Origin: Symsagittifera roscoffensis | Lineage: Eukaryota > Xenacoelomorpha > Acoela > Convolutidae | NCBI RefSeq assembly: GCF_963678635.1 | Contig: NC_087065.1 | Location: 30,878,252 to 30,942,251 of the forward strand | Direction: 5' to 3' | DNA: 64,000 nt | Shown: one piece after another, positions 23,422-32,654 of the stretch | Position numbering within the stretch: the stretch's first letter is position 1 | Layout of the letters: each line of letters starts with the position of its first letter | Translations under genes and position numbers: made by a program | Notes under the pieces: generated by a model | The model's input: only the letters and a program-made list of their open reading frames with translations | Told to the model about the DNA's origin: nothing | Database searches by the model: none

Positions 23422-24041
23422 ATGCCGACCTCAACACGATCTTTCGTTGAGCCACTACTTCAAACCAATTCAGCTGTCCCAATAACTACAGCATCAAAGC
23501 CACCACCCCTAAAAATTTCACCTCCTGATTTCAAAATACCCCTGGTTCTCTCGAATTCCAAAACTAAAAAGCGAACCCAGATTGTAAGACCATATAAGAT
23601 ACTAACAGCAAATACGCCGGTATCAACTTCTCAATATCCAATGACCATTAGGCGACAGCCCTTGCACCCCACTGAATTAAACACTAAATTACATATTCAG
23701 TTAGAAAGGGAACGATACATTAATTCTAACAGCAATCCTGGCTTCGATATGGACTCAATTATGCTTTGAATCCATTAATCAATCGTTTTAAATTAGAAGC
23801 CTATCACCCTATAAAAAAAATGTACTCCATAACTAATTCCCTTCTTGAATATCAAAAAATCTATGTCCCAGCAAAATATCTGACAGCAAAATTACAAACC
23901 CCCCAGTTAGATGACTATACTGAGCAAATTCAGCGCAGTCATATCCATAAAACGCATCAAATCCGGGAGCTGAAAAAGCAAATCCACAATTTGAAAACAA
24001 AAAATCACCAACTTATAGCCCGGTTGGAAGGAAAATTGTAA
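23422..24041 (+). pseudogene. 3' coiled-coil ORF of a truncated upstream retroelement copy
   Basis: This is the near-identical counterpart of 36,352-36,970 in element 2, beginning abruptly at 23,423 in a gccgacctcaacacg phrase next to the satellite. The stop that breaks the ORF in element 2 (36,560) is a glutamine codon here, whereas this copy has a one-base loss near 23,754 that ends the first frame at 23,769. The second half continues to the same stop at 24,041. It is followed by the same untranslated spacer and LTR as in element 2, so a 5'-truncated copy lies directly upstream of element 2 and shares or abuts its LTR. Confidence 0.8.
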
Positions 24042-24739
24042 AAATTTATCCTTTCATTTAAACATTTATTCTTTCGCTTTATATAGCTATGTAGTATAGC
24101 TATTAATTTCCTTTCTCAACAATTTTGACTTTTATAAAAAACAAAAAACACAAAAAATACCCCTTTGTATGAACCAGTCCTCCCCTTATTACGCGTATGG
24201 ACATCCAATTCACATACTTCAGGAAAAAAAGGAGACTTCGGAAAAAGAATGTTCAAGGAATAAAACTAACCTTCAAACTTTTGAGAAACGAATAATTTTG
24301 ATGTATTTAAATTTTATAGTTAAATCTATTGGTTGTGTAAACTCTATTGTGATTTATAAATGTAAATGATGTGTTTATATTCATTCAAGCCTGACTCAAA
24401 GTATCAGTTGTTCAATAACATCTGCTACCTGTAATACCAACAAACTATTGAACCAACTTTATGAGATTGAAAGAAAAAGCTTCGATCGATCAACAATTAC
24501 CCCACTATTCAAGTGAAAGTAATAAAAATGAAAGTTTCAGTTTTTTTCCTCTCCAAATAGGAGGATGGATATGTTCTGATTTCAAATAGAAACAGAAACA
24601 TGAATTATTTTATTGCGTTCACAAAATGTGACGCCGCCGCCACCACAAAAGAAATTCACTTGCAAAAGTAAAGGAAATGCTATTGGAATAATTCGTATAA
24701 CGTTTTAAGCATTGAGAATTGAAACGACTTTTCTCATTC

Positions 24740-24892
24740 AATGCGAATATTAACGATTCCTCTCGTAAAATACGAGCATACGAAACCTTCTTCTCGTAAA
24801 ATACGAATGTACGAAAAGAGAATACGAAGTTAAGAAGTAACTTCTCATTTGATACGAAAAGTGGCGTGATTTCCCCATCTGAGTATAAATAG
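24740..24892 (+). promoter_or_regulatory. LTR promoter: repeated ACGA-type motifs and TATA box
   Basis: A TATAAATAG box lies at 24,884-24,892 (repeated at 37,804 in the 3' LTR). Just upstream is a cluster of related words: the perfect 15-bp palindrome ctcgtaaaatacgag at about 24,765, a second near-copy at about 24,793, and further cttctcattnnatacga-like copies. Such clustered palindromic words before a TATA box look like binding sites for an activator or repressor. Transcription should start roughly 25-30 bp after the TATA box, around 24,915. Confidence 0.6.
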
Positions 24893-25122
24893 AAGCTCAA
24901 AACTACGGGAATTCATTCCAAACAATATCTCTTCTAACACCACAACCTTTCTCTCTAATATCCCAACAATATCTCTTCTAACACCAACACCACTCTCTTC
25001 AACCACCCCCAACCAATCTCTAAAATAATATCTACTCTCAGTAAAAATATCTCTAATCTCACCGTTAAAATAGATATTGAGTCAAAGGCAACTTGCTAAA
25101 AATTCATACAAACTTCTTTTCT

Positions 25123-25128
25123 AATAAA
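25123..25128 (+). terminator. AATAAA polyadenylation signal in LTR
   Basis: A canonical AATAAA is present in the 5' LTR here and in the 3' LTR at 40,643-40,648, about 110 bp before the LTR end and downstream of the TATA box. This is the order needed for an R region that carries both start and polyadenylation site. Confidence 0.55.
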
Positions 25129-25238
25129 ATATTTCTCAGCGAATTTTAGATTTACTTTCTAAGGTAGAAAGTAGAAAGGACCCTTTATTCCTAGCAAGCG
25201 TTTTGTCCGACGTATATAGTTTTGCTAGCGTAATAAAT

Positions 25239-25256
25239 TGGTGCGACCAGTGAGGC
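25239..25256 (+). other. Primer-binding site of element 2
   Basis: Immediately after the LTR end the sequence reads tggtgcgaccagtgagg. A TGG start two to four bases after an LTR is the signature of pairing to the CCA end of a host tRNA that primes minus-strand synthesis. I could not assign the tRNA. The corresponding site after the 3' LTR (40,757) is different, as expected of flanking DNA. Confidence 0.6.
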
Positions 25257-25458
25257 TCACCTTCTAAAAATTCGCTAAAATTGCTAAAGTCTCAAAAAGA
25301 GATAAAAAGCAAGGAATCCAATTCTCAAACAGGAGAATTGTTGAAATTTCTCTTACAAATAAAGAGAAGTATTAAATTTCCAAATCGGAAATTTAAGTTT
25401 TCTAAATAAATTTATGAATTTTTCTATCTTCCTTTTTAAGTTCTAAACTAAATATAAA

Positions 25459-26832
25459 ATGGCTGATACCCCAATATCCCATCCCAACTTGTCTTTAATG
25501 ACATTTTCGGGAAACGATGCGAACCAAAATGCTACAGCCTTTTGGAATTCAGTTGAAAACAAAATTCTTTTCTCATTAGGTCAAAGACCTGCTGATAATG
25601 ATGCACTATTCGGATCATTGTTAACTGATACATCTCTTGAAAGGTTCAATGATAATGTAACCAATGCTACCACATGGGCACAACTCAAAGATCTCTTCCT
25701 AAACAGATTCACTGACGGACGAGATCAATTCAAACATAGAATTGATGCTGAAAATGCAGCTCGCCAAGATGGCGAATTAATAAAAAATTACTTCCACAGA
25801 ATTAAATCTTCTGTAGATAGAGGATGGCCCGAAAGTATTGATGTAACAGTTCATGTTGATGAAGCTGCTCAAAATGCTGAGAGAACTATACAAACCAGAC
25901 AAAGAAGTCAAAAGTATATCGATTTCTCAATTAAGGGACTAAGACCTCTAGCCCTTAAACAAAAAGCTCATGAATACATGATAGAGCATCCAAATGCCAA
26001 TTGGGATCAATTCACAAATCATGTAATCACTAAGGATCTAACATTCATTGTTGCTACTGATCCTGCTAAAAAGTCAACAACGGATAAAATGACTTCATTA
26101 GAAACTCAAATTAAAGAACTAACTAAAATGATCAAGAATCAAGAAGTTAGTGCAATCAATGACCAGACTTCATTTCAACGACGTCACCCTGACATCAAGG
26201 GAAGACCTAATAGTACACGATTCTGCGAATATTGTAGAATGAATGGACATTCTATATCTAGATGTTCAAAAAAGCAAGTTCAGGACGAAGTAAATAAGTT
26301 GCGGAAAGAGCTCACAACAAAAAATGAACGAAGAGTTTCATTTGAAACTGATAATAAACGAAATCGAAGACCGAAAAACTTCCCTAACCAGAGTAACCCC
26401 AACCCAAGTAACCGGTTTTGGGATAACCAAAACAGAACTACTAACAATTCAAATCCTAGCCAAAATAACTATGGCATTCGCCATAATTATAACTACAACG
26501 GAAACAATTTCCAAAAGGTTAATGCACAATCGTCTTTCAATAACAAAAGACCCCAAACCTATGATGATAGGTATCCCAGAGAAAACAAATTCAGAGAAAA
26601 TGAACAAGTTGCTAAACAGTTCTACGACCAAAAAAATAGACAATTCAATAGTAACCCTAGAGGTCGACCATATAACACTGGAAGCTATAATAGCAATAAC
26701 AGTCGAGACTCAACGCGATCTCAATCACCAAATTTTAGATCGAATCAAATACAGTCTGAAACTACCCACTGGGTTGAGGAAGAAGTCAATTACTGTGATG
26801 CTATCACTGATTTCTTTCCTTTAAACTATTAA
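25459..26832 (+). CDS. gag: Gag polyprotein of element 2
   Basis: An intact 457-residue ORF starting M-A-D-T-P, the first ATG after the ~220-bp leader. Residues 1-200 are mixed helical sequence as in retrotransposon capsids. A zinc knuckle of the CX2CX4HX4C type is complete, with C256, C259, H264 and C269. The remaining ~190 residues are basic and rich in Asn, Arg, Ser and Gln, typical of an RNA-binding nucleocapsid tail. Gag assembles the particle and packages the RNA. The stop at 26,830 lies two codons after a slippery heptamer that feeds the protease frame. No internal lesion is visible, unlike the Pol of the same element. Confidence 0.9.
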   Translation: MADTPISHPNLSLMTFSGNDANQNATAFWNSVENKILFSLGQRPADNDALFGSLLTDTSLERFNDNVTNATTWAQLKDLFLNRFTDGRDQFKHRIDAENAARQDGELIKNYFHRIKSSVDRGWPESIDVTVHVDEAAQNAERTIQTRQRSQKYIDFSIKGLRPLALKQKAHEYMIEHPNANWDQFTNHVITKDLTFIVATDPAKKSTTDKMTSLETQIKELTKMIKNQEVSAINDQTSFQRRHPDIKGRPNSTRFCEYCRMNGHSISRCSKKQVQDEVNKLRKELTTKNERRVSFETDNKRNRRPKNFPNQSNPNPSNRFWDNQNRTTNNSNPSQNNYGIRHNYNYNGNNFQKVNAQSSFNNKRPQTYDDRYPRENKFRENEQVAKQFYDQKNRQFNSNPRGRPYNTGSYNSNNSRDSTRSQSPNFRSNQIQSETTHWVEEEVNYCDAITDFFPLNY

Positions 26833-26909
26833 AGTCTCCGAAACCAAGCGATGATAGTAATCCTAAATCAAGGATATATCTTAGCTTATATCATTTTGCC
26901 ACCGGAGAC
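26820..26909 (+). promoter_or_regulatory. -1 ribosomal frameshift signal between gag and pro
   Basis: The heptamer T-TTA-AAC at 26,820-26,826 sits in the gag frame exactly as the X-XXY-YYZ rule demands. The protease frame is the -1 frame and is open from the heptamer onward. Seven bases later, GTCTCCG (26,834-26,840) can pair with CGGAGAC (26,903-26,909) in a perfect 7-bp stem closing a ~62-base loop, long enough to form a pseudoknot. UUUAAAC is one of the most efficient known slip sites. The gag stop lies inside the spacer. All parts are visible in the sequence; that it works is inferred. Confidence 0.8.
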
Positions 26910-27446
26910 AAAAATAATAATATTGGACTTGAAATTGAATTCATGATTGATCCAGGATCAACTTGTAGTATCATAAGCTACCCAACTTATCAAGAATTGG
27001 AAAAATTAGGTCAAAAAGTGACAATTTACCGATCCAAAATTAAAGCAAAGACTTATAATGGATCTGATATACGTATGTTTGGCCATACTTCTATTCAATC
27101 TTGTTTCGACTTTGATGGAAAATATCCATCTAACCACAAAGTGTGGATAACTGAAGAAAAGACTGCTAATCTGTTAGGAGTAGACTTTTGTCATCTCTTC
27201 TTAAAAGCTCTCTACTTTGATATCCCCGCAGTTGAGCTCAAATCAAAAGAAGGTGTTATATCCTACGGGTTGATGAACAACGATAAAGAATAACCCAACG
27301 TTTCAAAAATTGTCTCAATTAACTTGAAAGAACCCTTGTTCATTCCAGCACGCTCTACATACTTATACAAACACTTGGCTGAACCAAATTCATACTTCGA
27401 AAAAGGGACTACATTCCTGCCGCATAAAAAAAACAACTAAAACCGA
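26820..27446 (+). pseudogene. pro: Aspartic protease of element 2 (stop and frameshift at its end)
   Basis: The -1 frame relative to gag is open from 26,820 to a TAA at 27,291. It contains F-M-I-D-P-G-S-T-C-S-I-I, the active-site loop, and L-L-G-V-D-F, the C-terminal protease motif. The usual D-[ST]-G reads D-P-G, a single-base difference from D-S-G, so activity is doubtful. After the TAA the same frame stays coding-like (N-V-S-K, F-I-P-A-R-S) to about 27,440, where an A run (about 27,425-27,432) with an indel shifts reading into the Pol frame. Two lesions therefore separate protease from Pol in this copy. Confidence 0.75.
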
Positions 27447-27447
27447 A

Positions 27448-30165
27448 TTGGTTTTCATTAATACAGTTTGTACTCAAATTGAGCAAAGCCTACCTATCCT
27501 AATTCAGAATCAGAAAGATCATCCTGTCACACTAAACAAGTGTGTACTAGGCTATGCAGTAACTGATATTCAAGGATACGAGGATAAAATATTTGCTATC
27601 CACGATTGTGATGAGTTCACAACGAGAATTTTAAACGAAAGTTTGGAATTCGATAGCTGTTTCATGCTGAACACTGTTGTCAATACAACACAGGAAAGCA
27701 ATACTCAATTATCCGGCCCCTGTCTACAATATGTAGACTTCAAAAAAAGGTCCATATTCGAATCGAATATGCCCATTGCCCATACAATCTCTGCGGATAG
27801 AGCAATGAAAAAAGGATTTGCTGAATCAATTAGCAAAAGGTATCCTGAGCTACGACACTTTTGTAACTCAATACTTGCTAACATTAACGATATTCTCATC
27901 TTCACTGATCCAAAATCTGGACAAATCATATATAACCTGATTACCAAGCAGAGGTACTTTCAGAAACCCACTTACGACGCTATATTCAATACCTTGTCCG
28001 AAATGGAAGATCATGCTATAGCAAATAACATTCGATCTATCGCAATGCCCAAAATTGCTTTTGGCTTAGATAAAATGAATTGGGAAGAAGTTTCCAAAAT
28101 CATTGTCGATGTATTCCAACATTCTGGAATTACTATATTTGTCTATGTTTCAGGACAAGAAATCAAGGACATGCCTGCCCTTGAAGTGTTTGATACAGAG
28201 AATGTATCAGAAATTTTTGAACAAATTGGTTCAGATATAGTCAAAGTATGCACAAATGAAAACGAAATAGCAACCGATTTTTGTAATGATGCAAAGAACC
28301 TTTGCAGGCCTCCCTTGAAAGAACAATTTAAAAAGTACCGAAACAAAGAACATAATGATCGGCTAATTGCCTTTCTAGTCAACGAAACGTTTACCCAATA
28401 CTCCTCAATTGATAAGGACAATGGTAGTACTTTGGAAAAAATCGAAACTACTATTAAATTCTTATCTGACTTCGATTTCACCCAAAGTGATATATCGGAT
28501 GATGAATTTGCAGATCTAATTCAAATGCTGTTAGAGGATCAAGATGTTTATTCTCATCACAAGTATGATATTGGAAAAACAAAACATAAAATCCATATAC
28601 CACTCAAAAAGGACGCAACGTTCAAAAAACAACGACCGAGTAAAATCCCAGTCCATCTAAGAGATAGATTGGACAAGTTTATGGATGAATTAATCCAAGC
28701 AGGCATAGTCAGAGAACTAAATGAAAAAGATGATATGAACTCATGGTTCGTAAATCCAGTCATCATTCTTCCAAAAAAAGACTACGTTAAGTTGGTCTTG
28801 GATGCTAGGTATCTAAACTCAATCACAGATACTAGCAATTGTAGTTGGCCATTAGAACCACTTCAAGTTCTCATGACCAGAATAAACGGATCATACTTCA
28901 CAAGTAGTGATCTCTCTTGCGCCTACCATCAAGTACCTCTAACAGATGAGGCCCAGAAATTAACAAGCTTTATTGTAGGAGGTAGACAATATACCTACCA
29001 AGTTGGTTTCTATGGCTTGAAACCACTTCCAAATTTCTTCAGTAAACTAATGAGATATGCCTTCGGACCCCTCATTAAAGAAAAAAAAGCAATTACTTAC
29101 ATAGACGACACTCTGTTACAGAGTCAAAGTAAAAATGAAATGTTTGACACAATTCGAGAATATCATTCTCTTTTACGGAAGGCCAACTTAAAAGCTGCCC
29201 CTGACAAAACCTTTTTCTTCCTAAGAAAAGTTAAATTTCTAGGCCACGTTGTCTCTAAAGATGGTCTTTTCCCAATCGCTTCACGAATTGATGACATAAA
29301 AAAATTGAAATCCCCTGAATCAAAAACAGAAGTTCTAGGAGTATTAGGTGTCATGGGATTCTACAGCACATACATCATCAATTTTCATGTGGACGCAAAA
29401 TGTCTATATGAACTGGCAAACAGTAGTGATAAGTTTCAATGGCTACCATGCCATGAAGAAGTTTTTCAAAAACTGAAAGACAAGTTCTGTCATGATATTT
29501 CAAATGCTATACCTAATGTAAGCTACCCATTCCACATTCACGCCGACTCCTCAAAGGTAGGAACCGGGTGTATACTCATCCAAGACTTTCCTGAAGGGAA
29601 AAGAATTGTTTCTGCCAATTCTAGAGTCTTTGATAAGGCCGAGCAGAAAATGTCTACTCAACATCGTGAACTATGTGGAATAATATCTGCTTTGCAAACC
29701 TATGAATTCTACATTATAGGTTCACCATTTCCTCTATACCTATATTGTGATCACAGACATATTCTCTTCTTATGGTCCAGAAAAGGACAACTTTCGCATA
29801 GATTTTTCAAATACCAAGTCGTATTGACAAAGTTCAACAATTTGAAATTAATCTATACCCCAGGTTCAAACCTAGCCTTTCCTGACTTATTGAGCCGAAA
29901 TGTGCCCATCGCTGATATCAAAAGATATCAACTAGAACACAAAACCATTCCATATGATATAAAGTTCATCCTAGACAATGGAGAACAAATATGTTATTCA
30001 GTACTCCACAAAGATGATAACATATTTCAAAACGATTGCTATCCAGTCATTGCTCAAGTGCAAGGCGGAAAAAAGAAATTAATCAATATAAGTGACAGAG
30101 GAGACTTCAGCATTGAAGATGATCCAGAATATTTTAAGAATCTTGTAGTGCGATTCAGAATATAA
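27448..30165 (+). CDS. pol: Pol core of element 2: macrodomain, reverse transcriptase, RNase H
   Basis: The frame is open for 905 codons; the true N-terminus is upstream, as this piece continues the protease frame after an indel. Order: linker (1-92), macrodomain (93-235), acidic linker (236-370), RT (about 395-640) and RNase H (about 690-810). RT shows N-P-V-I-I, L-D-A-R with D452, F-Y-G-L-K and the catalytic Y-I-D-D at 551-554. RNase H has D700 (H-A-D-S-S), E741 (Q-H-R-E) and D768 (Y-C-D-H-R). RT copies the genomic RNA and RNase H removes it. The frame ends at 30,163 through a one-base indel near 30,135; the next Pol part continues in another frame. Confidence 0.9.
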   Translation: MVFINTVCTQIEQSLPILIQNQKDHPVTLNKCVLGYAVTDIQGYEDKIFAIHDCDEFTTRILNESLEFDSCFMLNTVVNTTQESNTQLSGPCLQYVDFKKRSIFESNMPIAHTISADRAMKKGFAESISKRYPELRHFCNSILANINDILIFTDPKSGQIIYNLITKQRYFQKPTYDAIFNTLSEMEDHAIANNIRSIAMPKIAFGLDKMNWEEVSKIIVDVFQHSGITIFVYVSGQEIKDMPALEVFDTENVSEIFEQIGSDIVKVCTNENEIATDFCNDAKNLCRPPLKEQFKKYRNKEHNDRLIAFLVNETFTQYSSIDKDNGSTLEKIETTIKFLSDFDFTQSDISDDEFADLIQMLLEDQDVYSHHKYDIGKTKHKIHIPLKKDATFKKQRPSKIPVHLRDRLDKFMDELIQAGIVRELNEKDDMNSWFVNPVIILPKKDYVKLVLDARYLNSITDTSNCSWPLEPLQVLMTRINGSYFTSSDLSCAYHQVPLTDEAQKLTSFIVGGRQYTYQVGFYGLKPLPNFFSKLMRYAFGPLIKEKKAITYIDDTLLQSQSKNEMFDTIREYHSLLRKANLKAAPDKTFFFLRKVKFLGHVVSKDGLFPIASRIDDIKKLKSPESKTEVLGVLGVMGFYSTYIINFHVDAKCLYELANSSDKFQWLPCHEEVFQKLKDKFCHDISNAIPNVSYPFHIHADSSKVGTGCILIQDFPEGKRIVSANSRVFDKAEQKMSTQHRELCGIISALQTYEFYIIGSPFPLYLYCDHRHILFLWSRKGQLSHRFFKYQVVLTKFNNLKLIYTPGSNLAFPDLLSRNVPIADIKRYQLEHKTIPYDIKFILDNGEQICYSVLHKDDNIFQNDCYPVIAQVQGGKKKLINISDRGDFSIEDDPEYFKNLVVRFRI
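27724..28152 (+). other. TARG1/OARD1-like macrodomain embedded in Pol
   Basis: Residues 93-235 of the Pol piece follow the TARG1 (OARD1) family from end to end. P-I-A-H-T-I-S-A-D-R-A-M-K-K-G-F-A matches the ADP-ribose-binding segment (H-x-I-S-x-D-x-x-M-x-x-G-x-A). I-Y-N-L-I-T-K-Q-R matches the strand with the catalytic lysine (K167 here, K84 in human TARG1). K-P-T-Y precedes a helix, and M-P-K-I-A-F-G-L-D carries the catalytic aspartate (D208 here, D125 in TARG1), with a closing I-T-I-F-V-Y strand. TARG1 removes ADP-ribose from acidic side chains. No stop or indel occurs in the domain. It lies where other LTR elements sometimes carry a dUTPase. Element 1 has no such segment. Confidence 0.85.
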
Positions 30166-30167
30166 CA

Positions 30168-32508
30168 GATTTCTTCCGATTTGGCAAACAAATTAACCAA
30201 ATCAAACGACTATCTATACCAGATATAAACAATAAAAACATTTATGAAGAAATTCATGATGAAATATCTGCACTTGATGATCCTTTGGAAAATTCAGAAT
30301 GGCTTGACTTACATGGAGGCAATTTTGAAAACAACCTTCTCAACGACCTGGTTAAAGCAAAAAATGATTTTGCAATCAAAACAAGATCTTTGAAGTTAAT
30401 TGAACCCCTAAGTCTCCAATCTGAAGAGAATAAATCAAATTCTCTTGAACTGATAGCAAAAACGACCGACTTTGCTAAAGAAGCAAATTTAGACGTTGAA
30501 ACAATTATGCAAGAGCAGTGTAACCATACTGTAATCATAGATATCAAAAATTGCATAAAGCAAAACGAAAAGCCAGAAAGAAACAAAAAAAATCCTTATC
30601 GTGAAGAAAAAGGATTAAAAGCCTATATCAGGCAGTTTGAATTATTATTCATTGAAGACCAACATGATCTTCTATGTATTAATGAATATAATGATGACTA
30701 TACTAAGAGTCCAAAAATTTGCTTACCCATCTCCCTAGTGCTAAACTGCTTTGAGTTAGCTCATAAGCATCCTCTTAGCGGTCATCACGACGAAACAAAA
30801 ACTTTGGAAATAATCAAAAGATATTTCTATTGGCCCGGACTCTATAAATGGGTCAACATGCTTCTTCATGATTGCCTAGAATGTCAGAAAAAAAAACTAA
30901 ACGAAAATACCTGAATGAAGCTCCATTACAACAATGGGGACAATTAGAAACAATCCCAATGAAAACGATCCACATTGATCATAAAGGTCCACTTAGACCA
31001 TCAAGTCACGGCAAAAACTTTTGCTTAGTTGTGATAGATGCCTTCTCTAGATATCTTCAAGTCTATCCATGCACCCATGCAGACTCTAAGGAAACCATTA
31101 AGCTCTTAGAGAAATACATCACAACATTTGGTATTCCATAACAAATTATTCATGATAATGGAAGTGCATTCATGAGTAATGACTTTGCTCATTGGTCCTC
31201 TGAATTGGGAATAACCTTGAGGCCAAGAACTACTTACTCGCCTTGGACTAACGAAAAAGTTGAAGTCCAAAATAAACAATTATCCCAGTACTTTCGACAT
31301 TTCTTGAGTACCTCAGGCTCAAACTGGTCTGAATTAATAAATAAATTTGCTTTTGCACATAACACCGCCATTAATTCAAGTACAGGTTACACTCCATATG
31401 AAATTGTCTTTGGCATAAAACCTCAGGTTCCCCTTAGCCTTAAATTAGGCCTCTACCGCGACCAAAACAAAAGATGTACCTCTGAATTTTGCGCTGGTCT
31501 CGAAAATCATGCTCATACCGAGCATAAGTCAAACAACGAGACCATTATAGTAACACCTATACCCATTGCCGCCGCATCACTAATAAGGCCCACATGTTCC
31601 GAAATCAATTTAAATTAGGACGGCATATAAAAGAAGGCACTAAGGTGTTACTAGAAAATAGATCCAAACCACTATTGAAATCTCAAAAGCTTTTGAATTT
31701 GAGATCTGGACCTTACACCGTAATTGAAAAAATCATGGAGGTAACATACGGAATTCAAAATGATTTTACTAACGAAAAAAAGATTGTCCACCGCAATCAT
31801 ATTGTTGAATACTTTCCTAAAGAACAACAAATGCCCAAACTACTAAAAGAGTACTCTAGTGATCTATTTTCAAGTGACTTTTATGATCATATAACAAATC
31901 ATCAAATCGACTCTTTCAATAAACCGAAACAAGTTGAAAATCTACAATACCAGTTTTGGCCAGTAGTCAACAATGGTTATCAGCAAATGACTGATAATAA
32001 TCCTACAAATGAGGATCAAAATAAAACCATTGTCCAAGAACAATCATTAGATTCAGGCAGAGAAACCATGCATCTAAGAACTTTGTTCGATGCGACTGCG
32101 ATTGACCAGAATCTTAGACCTATTCGAAGTTCAACTCCCTATCCTGTTGATAAAACCCCTAATCCTTCAACTAGTCAATCTAGTCGTTATGGCCACCGCC
32201 GCCTACCTAGCCGCAGTATAAGTCCTAATACTAGTCTCGCAAATGACTTTGGCCGCCGCCACCAAAATATAACAACACAATATAATACTCCCCGTCCTCC
32301 TGATATCCCTCGTTCATCTGAATCATCAGAAAGCTTTACTGATGGAAAAAATATCCCTCATAGCTCTCAGGAAAGCTTCTATGAGAACACTCGATCCACA
32401 CCTGGATCACTTTCTGAATCCAAAAAACCTAAACGGACAAATCGTCCTACAAACTTTTATGGAACTACAATTCCATCTAGTTTAATTGGCAAATTTAAAA
32501 AGAAATAA
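30168..32508 (+). pseudogene. Integrase and C-terminal tail of element 2
   Basis: Three consecutive frames make one protein. The zinc-binding HHCC segment runs from about 30,760 (H-P-L-S-G-H-H) to C-L-E-C-Q near 30,885. The catalytic core has its first Asp in H-I-D-H-K-G near 30,980, the second in H-D-N-G-S-A-F near 31,155 and the Glu in K-V-E-V-Q near 31,262. A GPY/F module (R-S-G-P-Y-T-V-I-E) is near 31,710, followed by a ~200-residue Ser/Pro/Arg/Asn-rich tail to 32,508. Lesions: an indel in an A run near 30,890, an in-frame TAA at 31,139 and an indel near 31,550. Integrase inserts the cDNA; this copy cannot make it whole. Confidence 0.85.
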
Positions 32509-32654
32509 AAACACTAAACCATTTATTTGGCCAAACTAAATATTTTTTTAATTCTTTCTATTGGCCTTTTCTTTTTTTTCCTTTTTCCCTTTTATAAATA
32601 TTTCGTTTGTAATAAAACCACAAAACACCAAAAATAACATATTTACAAATCGAT

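Larger units (their letters stand above)
24251..25238 (+). repeat. 5' LTR of element 2 (start approximate)
   Basis: The segment matches the 3' LTR (about 37,180-37,890 plus 40,491-40,756). The shared right end is at 25,235/40,756, where the flanks part just before the primer-binding site. The left end cannot be fixed because homology continues into ORF4 on both sides. The best guess is the TG at 24,251, preceded by two purine runs (aggaaaaaaaggaga at about 24,221 and ggaaaaagaa just before) that could be the polypurine tract. It holds a TATA box at 24,884 and an AATAAA at 25,123. Confidence 0.75.

Noticed and set aside
24619..24900. Minus-strand ORF across the LTR TATA box (also at 37,572 and fused to the LINE ORF at 40,419)
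   Set aside because: It overlaps the promoter, is broken differently in each LTR, and only by chance joins the LINE frame at the insertion point.
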